DNA of 64,000 nucleotides from Varibaculum cambriense (GTDB taxonomy: Bacteria; Actinomycetota; Actinomycetes; Actinomycetales; Actinomycetaceae). The notes under the pieces were generated by a model. It saw only the letters and a list, made by a program, of their open reading frames with translations, was not told the origin of the DNA and made no database searches. The position numbers and the translations under genes are program-made. Shown piece after piece: positions 17,672 to 26,910 of this stretch (its first letter is position 1; each line of letters opens with the position of its first letter). The stretch covers positions 62,001 through 126,000 of the forward strand of contig NZ_JAKNHJ010000004.1 in NCBI RefSeq assembly GCF_022133705.1, in the 5' to 3' direction.

Positions 17672-18939
17672 TAATTCCCCCTCAAAAAGAAACTACGCAC
17701 AACCTCTAGACCTGCGATTAAGCGGTCAATATCCCCGTATGAAGATGTCAGTGATAACGATGCCCTACATGAGGCTCGCAACCCATAGTGGGCGTGCAGT
17801 GGCAGGGCACAGTGATGACCCACCCTAATCGCCACGTCCTCGGCATCTAATACCTGCCCCACGTCATGGGGATGAATCCCCGCGAAATCAAAAGCCGCAA
17901 GTCCTACCCGTTCCCGGTAGTCAGCCGGTCCTAAAAGCCGCAGACCTTTTACAGTCGCCAATCCTTCCAGCAGGTACTGGGTCAAAGCCAATTCGTGGCT
18001 ACGAATCCGCTCCATCCCCACTTCCTGCAGGTAATCGAGCGCCACCGCCCAAGCGTGAATCTGGGCTACCGCTTGCGAGCCGGCCTCGAAACGCTCCGGG
18101 ACAGGTTGGAAACTGGTTTTATCCATGGTGACATCGGCGATCATAGAGCCACCTGCCAAGAAAGCTGGCAATTGCTCTAGCAATTCTCGGCGACCGTACA
18201 GGGCTCCAATACCGGTAGGACCTGCCATTTTATGCCCGGAAAAACAAGCGAAATCTGCGCCCAGGGCTTCAACATTTAGAGGCATGTGGGCACTGGACTG
18301 GCAGGTATCTAACACTACCCAAGCTCCCACCGCGTGAGCCGCCTGGATAATAGGCGCTATGTCAGTAATCGCCCCCGATACATTAGAGGCGTGAGTTACC
18401 GCCACTACCTTGGTGTTAGGAGTGATCGCGTCTAGAGTATCGAGATCGATACGCCCTTCGCGGTCTAGATCGAGATAAGCGAACTCGCATCCCGTGCGCT
18501 GGCTAAGTAACTGCCACGGCACCAAGTTAGCGTGATGCTCTGCCCTTGTAGTAACTACCCGATCACTTTTACCGATCAGCGGAGCCCCGCCATCAACCCC
18601 GGGGTTAGACAAGCCGTAGGCCACCAGATTTAGTGCCTCAGTTGCGTTCTTGGTCCACACGATTTCTTCCGGGCAAGCCCCCACAAAGCCAGCCAGTTTT
18701 GCGCGGGCGTCCTCGAAATATTGGCTAGATTCATCGGCTAGCAGGTGAGTACCCCGATGCACCGCTCCATTAGAGTTTTCGTAAAAAGCGTTTTCGGCCT
18801 CGATAACGGAACGCGGTTTTTGAGAGGTCGCCGCCGCATCTAAATAGACAAGCGGTTTTCCTCCCCGCCCGATGCGGGAAAGAATCGGAAAATCGGCGCG
18901 CAAACGCGCCAGTTCCGTATCGGAAAATGGAGAATCCAT
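17671..18939 (-). CDS. sufS: Cysteine desulfurase SufS (group II)
   Basis: 422 aa PLP enzyme that takes sulfur from cysteine. The PLP lysine is in FSGHKMAGPTG, the catalytic Cys in RVGHHCALPL with the group-II context, and the opening EAENAFYENSNGAVHRGTHLLA is typical. Partner SufU is encoded next with a 1-bp overlap. sufC lies 51 bp upstream. Confidence 0.96.
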   Translation of the reverse strand: MDSPFSDTELARLRADFPILSRIGRGGKPLVYLDAAATSQKPRSVIEAENAFYENSNGAVHRGTHLLADESSQYFEDARAKLAGFVGACPEEIVWTKNATEALNLVAYGLSNPGVDGGAPLIGKSDRVVTTRAEHHANLVPWQLLSQRTGCEFAYLDLDREGRIDLDTLDAITPNTKVVAVTHASNVSGAITDIAPIIQAAHAVGAWVVLDTCQSSAHMPLNVEALGADFACFSGHKMAGPTGIGALYGRRELLEQLPAFLAGGSMIADVTMDKTSFQPVPERFEAGSQAVAQIHAWAVALDYLQEVGMERIRSHELALTQYLLEGLATVKGLRLLGPADYRERVGLAAFDFAGIHPHDVGQVLDAEDVAIRVGHHCALPLHAHYGLRASCRASLSLTSSYGDIDRLIAGLEVVRSFFLRGN

Positions 18940-18990
18940 TAGCTTTGTCCTCTCAAAAACCAGCCACTTACCAGGCCACTAAACTGCGGC

Positions 18991-19737
18991 TTACAGGTAA
19001 GAGTCGTACCCGCTGGTTTCTAGTTTGTCTGCCAGCTCGCTACCTCCGGAATCCACGATCCGCCCGTTGGCGAATACGTGCACGAAGTCCGGCTTAATGT
19101 AGTTGAGAATCCGGGAATAGTGGGTAATTACCAGCAGGCCGCAGCCGAGTTTTTCGTGGGCGTGATTAACCCCGGCAGACACAGTACGCAAAGCATCAAT
19201 ATCCAGGCCAGAATCAGTTTCATCCAGAATGGCGAACTTGGGGTGCAGAATCTGCATCTGCAGGATTTCTAACCGTTTCTTTTCCCCGCCCGAAAATCCG
19301 GCGTTGAGGTCGCGGTTAGCAAACTGGGGGTCTACCCGCAGGTCTTCCATAGCTTCTTTAAGCTCTTTTACCCAGGTACGCACCGGCGGAGCCTGTCCAT
19401 CAACTGCAGTACGGGCGGTACGCAAGAAGTTAGAGACGGTGACTCCGGGAACCTCCACCGGGTATTGCATTGCCAGGAATAAGCCGGCACGTGCTCGATC
19501 ATCCGGGGATGATTCCAGGATATTAACCCCGTCTAGGAGCACTTCCCCGCCCTCAATATGGTAACCGGGGTGACCGGCAATCGAATAGGCCAGAGTAGAT
19601 TTACCCGAACCATTCGGCCCCATAATCGCGTGTTTTTCCCCCGAATTCACCGTTAGAGAGGCACCCTTAAGAATATGTTTTATCCCTTCGGGAGTTTCTA
19701 CCGAAACTTTCAGGTCTTTAACTTCTAGTTTCCCCAT
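18991..19737 (-). CDS. sufC: Suf scaffold ATPase SufC
   Basis: 248 aa ABC-type ATPase of the SufBCD complex. Walker A GPNGSGKST, signature FSGGEKKR, Walker B AILDETDSGLDID and H-loop VITHYSR match SufC rather than transporters. The start ATG directly follows the ferredoxin stop codon. Confidence 0.97.
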   Translation of the reverse strand: MGKLEVKDLKVSVETPEGIKHILKGASLTVNSGEKHAIMGPNGSGKSTLAYSIAGHPGYHIEGGEVLLDGVNILESSPDDRARAGLFLAMQYPVEVPGVTVSNFLRTARTAVDGQAPPVRTWVKELKEAMEDLRVDPQFANRDLNAGFSGGEKKRLEILQMQILHPKFAILDETDSGLDIDALRTVSAGVNHAHEKLGCGLLVITHYSRILNYIKPDFVHVFANGRIVDSGGSELADKLETSGYDSYL

Positions 19738-20082
19738 TTATTCATTTCCTTTACTGCGGCTGCAGGCGTCAACATAAACCGCCTGCCCTTTGATTTCAAG
19801 CTGATAACAGTTAACTGGCGCGGTGGCGGGCAAGGTGGGCTGTCCGGTATTGAGATCGAACTGGGCACCGTGCCCCCAACATTCGATCGCGCAGCCTTCT
19901 ACGTCGCCCTCATCTAAAGCTACGTCTCCGTGAGTGCACAGGGCGTCTATTGCGTGCCAGCCGCCTTCTTCATCACGCACCACGGCGATCGGGATCTTGT
20001 TTCCCCGCTCGCCGGTTACTTCGGCGCGCAGCGCCTCGGCGGGCTCAAGGGCGCTAAGGTCGCAAACTTTTTCTAGGCTCAT
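19738..20082 (-). CDS. Rieske-type [2Fe-2S] ferredoxin in the suf operon
   Basis: 114 aa. Rieske ligand motifs are CTHGDVAL and CWGHGAQFD (Cys-x-His and Cys-x2-His). This is the non-heme-iron-oxygenase ferredoxin type commonly found between sufD and sufC in actinomycetes. It may donate electrons or carry a cluster during assembly; direct evidence for the role is lacking. It overlaps sufD by 4 bp (ATGA). Confidence 0.92.
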   Translation of the reverse strand: MSLEKVCDLSALEPAEALRAEVTGERGNKIPIAVVRDEEGGWHAIDALCTHGDVALDEGDVEGCAIECWGHGAQFDLNTGQPTLPATAPVNCYQLEIKGQAVYVDACSRSKGNE

Positions 20083-21260
20083 AGCGGATCCGGCCCTTTT
20101 TCCAAGCGGGCATCAATCGCGTGGAGCAGACGCTCTTCAATCTCCTCAATCCCGATTTGGCGAATCACTTCCGCGAAGAACCCATGCACCACCATTTTGC
20201 GAGCAATATCTTCGGGTATACCCCTAGAGAGCAGGTAGAACAGTTGTTCCTCGTCAAAGCGTCCGGTAGCCGATGCGTGTCCGGCTCCCGCAATCTCGCC
20301 GTTTTCAATTTCTAGGTTAGGCACCGAATCGGCTTTAGCGCCCTCGTTTAATACCAGGTTGCGGTTTTGTTCATAGGAATCAGTGTTGAAAGCCTGCTTA
20401 CCAATCAACACATCCCCAATCCAGACTGCGTGTGCCTGTTGGCCTTGCAGTGCCCCTTTATAGTGCACATCGGAGCGGCAGTTTTCCGCGCTGTGGTTGA
20501 CGAACAGACGATGTTCTTGATGCTGATCCGTGTCGGTGAAGTAAACACCGAACAGTTCAACTTCCGCGCCTGGTTTATCCAGTTCAATGTCGGGACAAAT
20601 CCGCACCAGGTCGCCACCCAAAGTAATCGCAATATGCTTTAGCTTGGCATCTTTTTCCACGTTCATACGGTGGTTACTGGCGTGAACTGCCGTTCTATCC
20701 CATTCTTGGATAGAAACAAATTCTAGTTGCGCCCCCGATTCCACATCGATTTCTACCCCCTGGTTCAGCTGGGCATCCCCGGTGTGCTCCAGGATCACCA
20801 GAGCTTTCGCATCCGGTTTCACATCGATGCAGATATGTTGAGCTGCCGGCTGCCGGTTTTCCCCGATCACCTTAATACGTACCGGTTCGCTCAATTCTTC
20901 CGCGATTACCACGTTCACCAGCTCGCGGTGATTATTCCACTCCACAACGGCAGCGCGATCACCAGGCGCCCCTACTTTTCCGTGGATATCACTGTCAGCA
21001 GCTATTTCCACATAGGAGGACGTGCCTAGCTCTACCCGCTCAGTTTCGCTCACTACCTGCCCGGCAACTTCAACGCGGGGAGCCTTCCCCTCTAAAGCAT
21101 CCGCGAGCAGCATTTTTATCCGCTCTAGCGGAGTGAATCGCCAATCTTCCTCGCGTCCGCCAGGCATGGGGATATCGGCGAGGTTAAACGAGGTGGGACG
21201 ATCCGCTCGGGAAGGAGCCGCGACTACTTTATGGCCTGTCTTCTTTTCCATCTCGGCCAT
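20079..21260 (-). CDS. sufD: Suf scaffold protein SufD
   Basis: 393 aa. The beta-helix core with the C-terminal SufBD signature is seen around HASATGRFDEEQLFYLLSRG, preceded by LEIENGEIAGAGHA. It pairs with SufB and SufC to form the scaffold for cluster assembly. The start shares one base with the sufB stop (TAATG). Confidence 0.95.
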   Translation of the reverse strand: MAEMEKKTGHKVVAAPSRADRPTSFNLADIPMPGGREEDWRFTPLERIKMLLADALEGKAPRVEVAGQVVSETERVELGTSSYVEIAADSDIHGKVGAPGDRAAVVEWNNHRELVNVVIAEELSEPVRIKVIGENRQPAAQHICIDVKPDAKALVILEHTGDAQLNQGVEIDVESGAQLEFVSIQEWDRTAVHASNHRMNVEKDAKLKHIAITLGGDLVRICPDIELDKPGAEVELFGVYFTDTDQHQEHRLFVNHSAENCRSDVHYKGALQGQQAHAVWIGDVLIGKQAFNTDSYEQNRNLVLNEGAKADSVPNLEIENGEIAGAGHASATGRFDEEQLFYLLSRGIPEDIARKMVVHGFFAEVIRQIGIEEIEERLLHAIDARLEKGPDPL

Positions 21261-22714
21261 TACCCCACCGATCCTTCCATTTGTAGTTCAATCAGGCGAT
21301 TAAGCTCTAGGGCGTACTCCATAGGAAGTTCCCGCGCGATCGGCTCAATAAAGCCGCGCACAATCATTGCCATCGCTTCCGTTTCACTAAGCCCCCGACT
21401 CATTAAATAAAAGAGCTGGTCAGCGCTAACTTTAGAAACCGTAGCCTCGTGCCCCATCTCGACATCATCAGTTTGAATATCCACGTAAGGGTAGGTGTCC
21501 GTACGGGAAATCTGATCGACCAGCAGCGCATCACACACTACTGAGGCTTTAGAGTGTTTCGCCTCAGGTGCGATCTGTACCAGGCCGCGATAGGAGGAAC
21601 GACCCCCGTTACGCGAAATCGATTTCGAGACGATCGAAGAGGAGGTATTAGGCGCCAGGTGCAGCATCTTGGCGCCGGTATCTTGGTTCTGTCCCTCTCC
21701 GGAGAAGGCTACGGACAGAGCCTCTCCTCGCGCGTTCTTACCGGTCAAATAAACCGAGGGGTACTTCATATTAGTTTTTGACCCCATATTGCCATCGACC
21801 CATTCCATAGTGGCGCCCTCTTCACAGATCGCGCGCTGGGTCACCAGGTTGTAGACGTTAGTCGACCAGTTCTGAATGGTGGTGTAGCGCACCCGGGCAT
21901 CCTTGAGGCAGAAAATCTCTACAATCGCGGAGTGCAGAGAATCAGATTTGTAGATCGGGGCGGTGCACCCTTCCACGTAGTGAACGTAAGAGCCCTCGTC
22001 AGCAATGATTAGGGTGCGCTCAAACTGCCCCATGTTTTCGGTGTTGATCCGGAAATAGGCTTGCAGCGGAATCTCTACATGTACCCCTTTGGGTACATAG
22101 ATGAAAGATCCCCCCGACCACACCGCAGTGTTCAGGGCAGCAAACTTATTATCCCCGGCCGGAACGGCCTTGCCGAAGAAACGTTTGAAGAGATCTTCGT
22201 GTTCGCGCAAGGCAGTGTCGGTATCTAAAAATACTACTCCTTGTTTTTCCAGGTCACCGCGGATCTGATTGTAGACCACTTCCGATTCATACTGGGCGGC
22301 TACCCCAGAAACTAGGCTTTCACGCTCCGCTTCTGGAATCCCCAGCCGGTCATAGGTTTTCTTAATATCCTCGGGCAGGTCTTCCCAGGAATTGGCTACC
22401 TTATCGGTAGAACGCACAAAGTACTTAATCTGATCCATATCCAGATCAGATAGATCCGGCCCCCAGTTTGGCATGGGTTTGCGTTCAAAAATCTTCAGAG
22501 CCTTCAAGCGACGCTTAAGCATCCATTCGGGCTCGTTCTTCTCGGCAGAGATAAAGCGCACCACGTCCTCATCGAGGCCACGCCGAGCGCTTTGCCCTGC
22601 TGCATCAGAGTCGTGCCATCCGTACTCATATTGGGTGCCAATTGAGTCAATAACCTGCTGGTCAGCAGCCTCTTTTTCCTCTTTTGTGGCAATCACCGGC
22701 GGTGATGATGTCAT
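21260..22714 (-). CDS. sufB: Suf scaffold protein SufB
   Basis: 484 aa, the usual SufB length. Recognisable segments are [32 protein letters not shown] with the conserved Cys, [10 protein letters not shown], and the C-terminal [18 protein letters not shown]. It is the main site of cluster assembly. First structural gene after sufR, 36 bp downstream. Confidence 0.97.
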   Translation of the reverse strand: MTSSPPVIATKEEKEAADQQVIDSIGTQYEYGWHDSDAAGQSARRGLDEDVVRFISAEKNEPEWMLKRRLKALKIFERKPMPNWGPDLSDLDMDQIKYFVRSTDKVANSWEDLPEDIKKTYDRLGIPEAERESLVSGVAAQYESEVVYNQIRGDLEKQGVVFLDTDTALREHEDLFKRFFGKAVPAGDNKFAALNTAVWSGGSFIYVPKGVHVEIPLQAYFRINTENMGQFERTLIIADEGSYVHYVEGCTAPIYKSDSLHSAIVEIFCLKDARVRYTTIQNWSTNVYNLVTQRAICEEGATMEWVDGNMGSKTNMKYPSVYLTGKNARGEALSVAFSGEGQNQDTGAKMLHLAPNTSSSIVSKSISRNGGRSSYRGLVQIAPEAKHSKASVVCDALLVDQISRTDTYPYVDIQTDDVEMGHEATVSKVSADQLFYLMSRGLSETEAMAMIVRGFIEPIARELPMEYALELNRLIELQMEGSVG

Positions 22715-22750
22715 TTGTGTTTTTGTTCCTTCTTGTCGTTTCTTCCTGCC

Positions 22751-23443
22751 CTAGTCTGCCATGTTCACCGATTTACGGAGAATTTTGGGAGAAGGAAACA
22801 CTATCGGCACCGAGGTGGTGCACACATGCTCCCCATCCGCCAAAGTCGCTAATCGTTGCACATGCACGTCTAGTAGACGCGAAAAAGCTTGGGTTTCCGC
22901 TTCACAAAGTTGCGGAAATTCGCCGGCCACTTCCTGTACCGGGCAATTACCTTGACAAAGCTGTACTGCGAAACCGCCATTGCCTACCTCGCGCACCGTA
23001 GCGGCATACCCATCGGCGGTTAAAGCATCGGCGAGGGCACGAGCCCGAGCCCGCGGATCTGACCCCGCCTCTTTAATCAGGGGGGCGTAACGCCTTTCAA
23101 TATCGCGAGAATGAGCGGCGGCGAAGGTATCAATCCCGTCTGACCCTGCCAGCTGTTCTATAAACCCTAAAGCCCTGCTGGCCAGTTTGGAATAATCTTC
23201 ACTCAGTCCTTCGCGCCCTTTGCCAGTCGCCACATAATGACGAGCCGGTCTGCCACGTCCGCGCTTGGTATGGCCATAGGTCTCATAGACTGCGATCCTA
23301 TGCTCGGATTCCAAAGCGGTGATATGGCGACGCACCGCTGCAGTTGTCAGACTTAAAATCTTTGCCAGATGGGCTGCGGTGACGGGGCCTTTTTCAACAA
23401 TTAGGTCTAAAACTGTTTGCCGGGTCGGTTCCGTTTCACTCAC
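22751..23443 (-). CDS. sufR: Suf operon repressor SufR
   Basis: 230 aa from GTG 23443, chosen for AAGGAGG 5-6 nt upstream; a longer form from TTG 23470 is possible but would begin inside the operator palindrome. The N-terminal winged helix has VTAAHLAKILSLTTAAVRRHITALE. C-terminal Cys ligands are in LCQGNCPVQEVAG and FPQLCEAE, as in Mycobacterium SufR, which senses Fe-S status through a cluster. It autoregulates and controls sufBDCSU in known cases. Confidence 0.93.
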   Translation of the reverse strand: MSETEPTRQTVLDLIVEKGPVTAAHLAKILSLTTAAVRRHITALESEHRIAVYETYGHTKRGRGRPARHYVATGKGREGLSEDYSKLASRALGFIEQLAGSDGIDTFAAAHSRDIERRYAPLIKEAGSDPRARARALADALTADGYAATVREVGNGGFAVQLCQGNCPVQEVAGEFPQLCEAETQAFSRLLDVHVQRLATLADGEHVCTTSVPIVFPSPKILRKSVNMAD

Positions 23444-23460
23444 GCTTCCCTCCTTGCCAA

Positions 23461-23478
23461 TAGACTTCAATAAGTCTA
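23461..23478 (-). promoter_or_regulatory. Probable SufR operator (7-bp perfect inverted repeat)
   Basis: TAGACTT-CAAT-AAGTCTA reads as a perfect palindrome with a 4-nt centre. On the minus strand it begins 4 nt after a TAAAAT -10 hexamer (23483-23488), so it covers the expected transcription start of sufR. Further ACACGTGT (23492-23499) and TTAGAC/ACACTT half-sites lie at 23492-23536. Confidence 0.6.
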
Positions 23479-23633
23479 ACGTATTTTAGAAACACGTGTC
23501 TTGCAAAAATAACCAGTGTTAGACAAGTGTGGCCGGGGCAACAAGCACCCTAGGTGCAAACCCGAGATATTAGACCTCCACCCCGGGCAGCTTAGCGGTT
23601 TTCTGCTTGTTCGCGTTTAGCTGATTTTTCCGC

Positions 23634-24302
23634 TTACCTTGGGATATTTAAGGGATCCGGGTTGAAGGGCGCGCCAGCTTCTCGCAAACCTGTCCACCCC
23701 TGCCGTAAGGCCGCAATTACCGCCAAGATAGAGGCCATAGCAGACGGGTTGTGTAGATCGCCAGCAAAGAGGGCATCTCTTGCCTGATCCAAAGAAAACC
23801 AGGCAGTTTCCATATCCCGTTCTTCCTCACAGGCTTCGAAACGCTTACCGGTGGCCTCAGAAATCCCTTGCGCCACAAACACTCGCAGATGCTCACTACT
23901 TCCTCCCGGGGAAGTAAAGAAATCCACTAGTACCTGCCAATTTTCCGCCTCAAGATTGGCTTCTTCCCAGAGTTCCCGTTTAGCAGCGCTGACCCGATCC
24001 TCCCCGGCATGATCCAACAGTCCCGCAGGAACCTCCCAGAGGAATGCGCGCACCGGATGGCGGTATTGGCGGACTAATAAAATCTCCCAATCCGAAATCT
24101 CTCGCGAGGACGGATCTGCCCCAGCTACCGGACGCACTGCCGCAATCGCCACTGCCCCGGGATGGGCAAGATAGTCCCGCTGAGCAGCAGGCTCGTCGGT
24201 ATGCAGCTGCACCTTATCGGTTACAAAATCAAATACATTTCCCTGGTAGATCAGTTGATGATCCCCTACTGGGTAGTTAAAAGCCTCATCGCGCAATTCC
24301 AT
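23634..24302 (-). CDS. Nudix hydrolase (ADP-ribose pyrophosphatase type)
   Basis: 222 aa from ATG 24302, preceded by AAGGGGGAAAAC; an in-frame GTG six codons upstream is less likely. The Nudix box runs from GLLDHAGED through AKRELWEEANLEA, after WEVPAGLL typical of ADP-ribose pyrophosphatases. Hydrolyses ADP-ribose or related nucleoside diphosphates. Its place after murJ matches Rv1700 in Mycobacterium, without the xerD that follows there. Confidence 0.9.
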   Translation of the reverse strand: MELRDEAFNYPVGDHQLIYQGNVFDFVTDKVQLHTDEPAAQRDYLAHPGAVAIAAVRPVAGADPSSREISDWEILLVRQYRHPVRAFLWEVPAGLLDHAGEDRVSAAKRELWEEANLEAENWQVLVDFFTSPGGSSEHLRVFVAQGISEATGKRFEACEEERDMETAWFSLDQARDALFAGDLHNPSAMASILAVIAALRQGWTGLREAGAPFNPDPLNIPR

Positions 24303-24334
24303 GTTTTCCCCCTTGCCCACGGTCTAGATCCTAA

Positions 24335-25999
24335 CTATTGTCCGCTCTGATTTTCCGAGTTATCTCCGCCCAACGAGTCCGTAGAGTCCTTTCCCGCAGC
24401 ACGATCTCGCTTTCGTTTTCGTAGCTGCGGAATCAGCAACGGACTCATTATTAGCGCGCTAATCAGCGCCGCAATTGCGGCGGCCACAAAAGTACCGATT
24501 ATCCCCGGCCACAGCCCCATAAAAAACCCGGATACCCACCAGCCGGCAGCCGCCGCTAGCAGCGCCAGCAGAAAGGCTTTCAAAGCAGCTGTTCCGAGAC
24601 CGCTCACTGCTTGCCTGCCCGCTAACTGCCGCAAGCCGATTATTAGCCCCACAGCCCCCAAAGTCATACCTACCGATTGGGCTAGCCCCAGAGCCAGTAA
24701 AATCCCATTTGCCCGGTTAGAGACTAATTCGGGTAGGACGGCACCCAAACCCCAGGAAAGTCCCGCAACCGTAAGCCAACCGGCAGAGGAAGCCACCACC
24801 GCTTGACGCGCCCCTCCCAAGGCATAAAGTACCCGAGAAACGTGATAGACCAGCCCATAGCCCACGATTCCTGGCGCCATCGCCACTAGCGCCCATAACA
24901 TCCCTGGCACCGGATTGATGCGGGTGAAAATATCGGTCACCGGACGCGCCAAGGTAACCAGCAGCGCCGATCCAAAAAGCCCAACGATGGTGACTAAGCG
25001 GGTAGAGGCAGCACATTCGGGATTGAAAGCGGCTGTTCCACCCTGGTGCAAAAGTGAAGATAGCCGCGGAAACATCGCAGTAGCGATCGGCACTGCCAGT
25101 ACCGCGTAGGGCAGCATATATACCGATTGAGAATATTGATAGATCGGCAAAGAGCCTTCCGCTCCATAGGTACGAGTCACCAGAATAATCACCAGCACCG
25201 AAATCTGCTGGGCGATCAAAGACCCCACTCCCGCGCCCGCTAGGCGCATCGCTTTGCGTCCTCGTCCCTGGCCTAAATGTAAAGTGGGACGCCAACGAAT
25301 CCCCAGGCGGTAGATAGGGATGAACAGGGGAAGGCTCATCGCCGCTACTCCGGCAGTAGTTCCCCACCCCAGGATCAAGATGGCGTTATGAGCAACTTGT
25401 GCAGGATCAGAAACCGAGGGAGTAAGGTAACCAAAAATCGCGTAAGTAGTGATTACCACCAGGGAGTTAAGCAGCGGCCCTAAGGCGGGCAATAAAAACT
25501 TTTCGTGTGCCTGCAAAATACCGGTGCCTACTACACACAATCCATAAAGCGGAACTTGCAGCGCAAACATTTGCAAGAATACGCTGATCAAATGAGCTTG
25601 CAGCTGGGGGTCAACCCCTTGGGGACAAGGCATTACCTGCCCGATCCAAGGTGCCAACAAAAACACCGCCAGCCCTACCGGACTAAGTAGAAGTAAAGCC
25701 CAGGTAATCAGGGCAGACGATACCCGCTGCACATCTTTATGCATCTGATCTGCAATCGGGCCAGCCAAGATAGGGATGGTGACTCCCGCGAGCGCTCCCC
25801 CCGCTACTACCTCGAACAAAACGGTAGGTAGCTGGTTGGCGGTGGAGTAAGCGTTCGCGAAGGCTCCGGTGCCAACCCAGGCTGACTGGGTCAGCCAGCG
25901 GCCAAAGCCAAAAAATCGCGACAGTAAAGTGAGAACGGAGATCATCCCCACCGCCGAAGCGAGAGCGGGTAGCTTCCTCTTTACCCCGGGGTTTTTCAC
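24335..25999 (-). CDS. murJ: Lipid II flippase MurJ (MviN)
   Basis: 554 aa with about 14 membrane segments. The N-terminal SVLTLLSRFFGFGRWL and later FPRLSSLLHQGG match MurJ/MviN. It flips the peptidoglycan precursor across the membrane. Length is the core MurJ length with only a short charged tail; the pseudokinase extension of mycobacterial MviN is absent. The GTG start overlaps the preceding stop by 4 bp. Confidence 0.93.
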   Translation of the reverse strand: MKNPGVKRKLPALASAVGMISVLTLLSRFFGFGRWLTQSAWVGTGAFANAYSTANQLPTVLFEVVAGGALAGVTIPILAGPIADQMHKDVQRVSSALITWALLLLSPVGLAVFLLAPWIGQVMPCPQGVDPQLQAHLISVFLQMFALQVPLYGLCVVGTGILQAHEKFLLPALGPLLNSLVVITTYAIFGYLTPSVSDPAQVAHNAILILGWGTTAGVAAMSLPLFIPIYRLGIRWRPTLHLGQGRGRKAMRLAGAGVGSLIAQQISVLVIILVTRTYGAEGSLPIYQYSQSVYMLPYAVLAVPIATAMFPRLSSLLHQGGTAAFNPECAASTRLVTIVGLFGSALLVTLARPVTDIFTRINPVPGMLWALVAMAPGIVGYGLVYHVSRVLYALGGARQAVVASSAGWLTVAGLSWGLGAVLPELVSNRANGILLALGLAQSVGMTLGAVGLIIGLRQLAGRQAVSGLGTAALKAFLLALLAAAAGWWVSGFFMGLWPGIIGTFVAAAIAALISALIMSPLLIPQLRKRKRDRAAGKDSTDSLGGDNSENQSGQ

Positions 26000-26910
26000 C
26001 GCCGACGTCCTAGTTGGTCAATAGTTCGCAAGCCCGGAGTTTTTGCAATTACCTGCGAGAATGAAATCTTTTCACTAGCGGCAGTGAGGGCTAGCACCCC
26101 AAGGACGCCGATAATTTTCCCGCCGGTGCCAGTCTTTTGGGCCCAGGCTGAGCCTAGTAAGGCCCCCAGGGCATTAGCACCGGTATCCCCTAGCATTTCT
26201 CGCTCCCCCAAGTCGGCAGGTAATGCCAGCGCACTGGTAGCAATAGCTCCTGCTGCTAAGGGGGTTGCGGTATCTTTAGCCGGAATAAGCGGCAGGGCCG
26301 CTAAGGTGGCAACTTTCAAGCAACGCCCCGGGCGCAGATCAAATAGGTTCGCCAAGTTAGCGCTACCCGCAATCAGAGTAGTATCCAGTACCCAGGTACC
26401 CAGCCCGGTTCCTCGCGAACGCCCTATCCCGAGCGCCCCCAAGGCAGCGCCAGTGCCGATCCCCACTATTTTCAGGGCTCCGGTAGTAACTTTTCCCTGC
26501 GAAAGCGCCTGTAGGTGACCATGAAATCCCTTTGGTACCGCCGGTTTTTCCTTTTTTGTTTCTGAGGTTTTGGGAGAAGATCCGGGAAGCGGTGCCGACT
26601 GTGCAGCCTGGCTATCTGCAGCCTTATCAGGCAGGTCAGCGCGAGTGTCATCCAAATAACCCAGAGCAGCCCCAGCCGCCACCGGTAGCATGGTGCCTAC
26701 TCGCGCGGGTCGATCTGCTGCTAACGAAACGCCAGTTGCCAAACAGGCGGCGGCAACTTTAATTCCTCCTGTAAGCGAGACCGTTTGCCCATGAAAATTT
26801 TGCCGCCGGTAGCGCCGGGAAACCTGGGGGGACAGGTGGTGAAGCAAGTATTTCCGGGCTAAGAAAAACCCGGCTGTGGCAGATAGAGCTCCCCCGATTG
26901 CGCGTGCCAC
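25996..26910 (-). CDS. Divergent MraY/WecA-like polyprenyl-phosphate transferase homologue
   Basis: 304 aa with several hydrophobic segments. Resemblance to the polyprenyl-phosphate N-acetylhexosamine-1-phosphate transferase superfamily lies in ALGYLDDTRAD (Asp-Asp pair), NLFDLRPGR in place of the family NxxDGxDGLA loop, and LGDTGANALGALLG for the later catalytic Asp. A charged stretch (residues about 95-135) is inserted. It overlaps mctB (1 bp) and murJ (4 bp), so it is in an envelope operon. Enzyme activity is not established. Confidence 0.75.
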   Translation of the reverse strand: MARAIGGALSATAGFFLARKYLLHHLSPQVSRRYRRQNFHGQTVSLTGGIKVAAACLATGVSLAADRPARVGTMLPVAAGAALGYLDDTRADLPDKAADSQAAQSAPLPGSSPKTSETKKEKPAVPKGFHGHLQALSQGKVTTGALKIVGIGTGAALGALGIGRSRGTGLGTWVLDTTLIAGSANLANLFDLRPGRCLKVATLAALPLIPAKDTATPLAAGAIATSALALPADLGEREMLGDTGANALGALLGSAWAQKTGTGGKIIGVLGVLALTAASEKISFSQVIAKTPGLRTIDQLGRRR

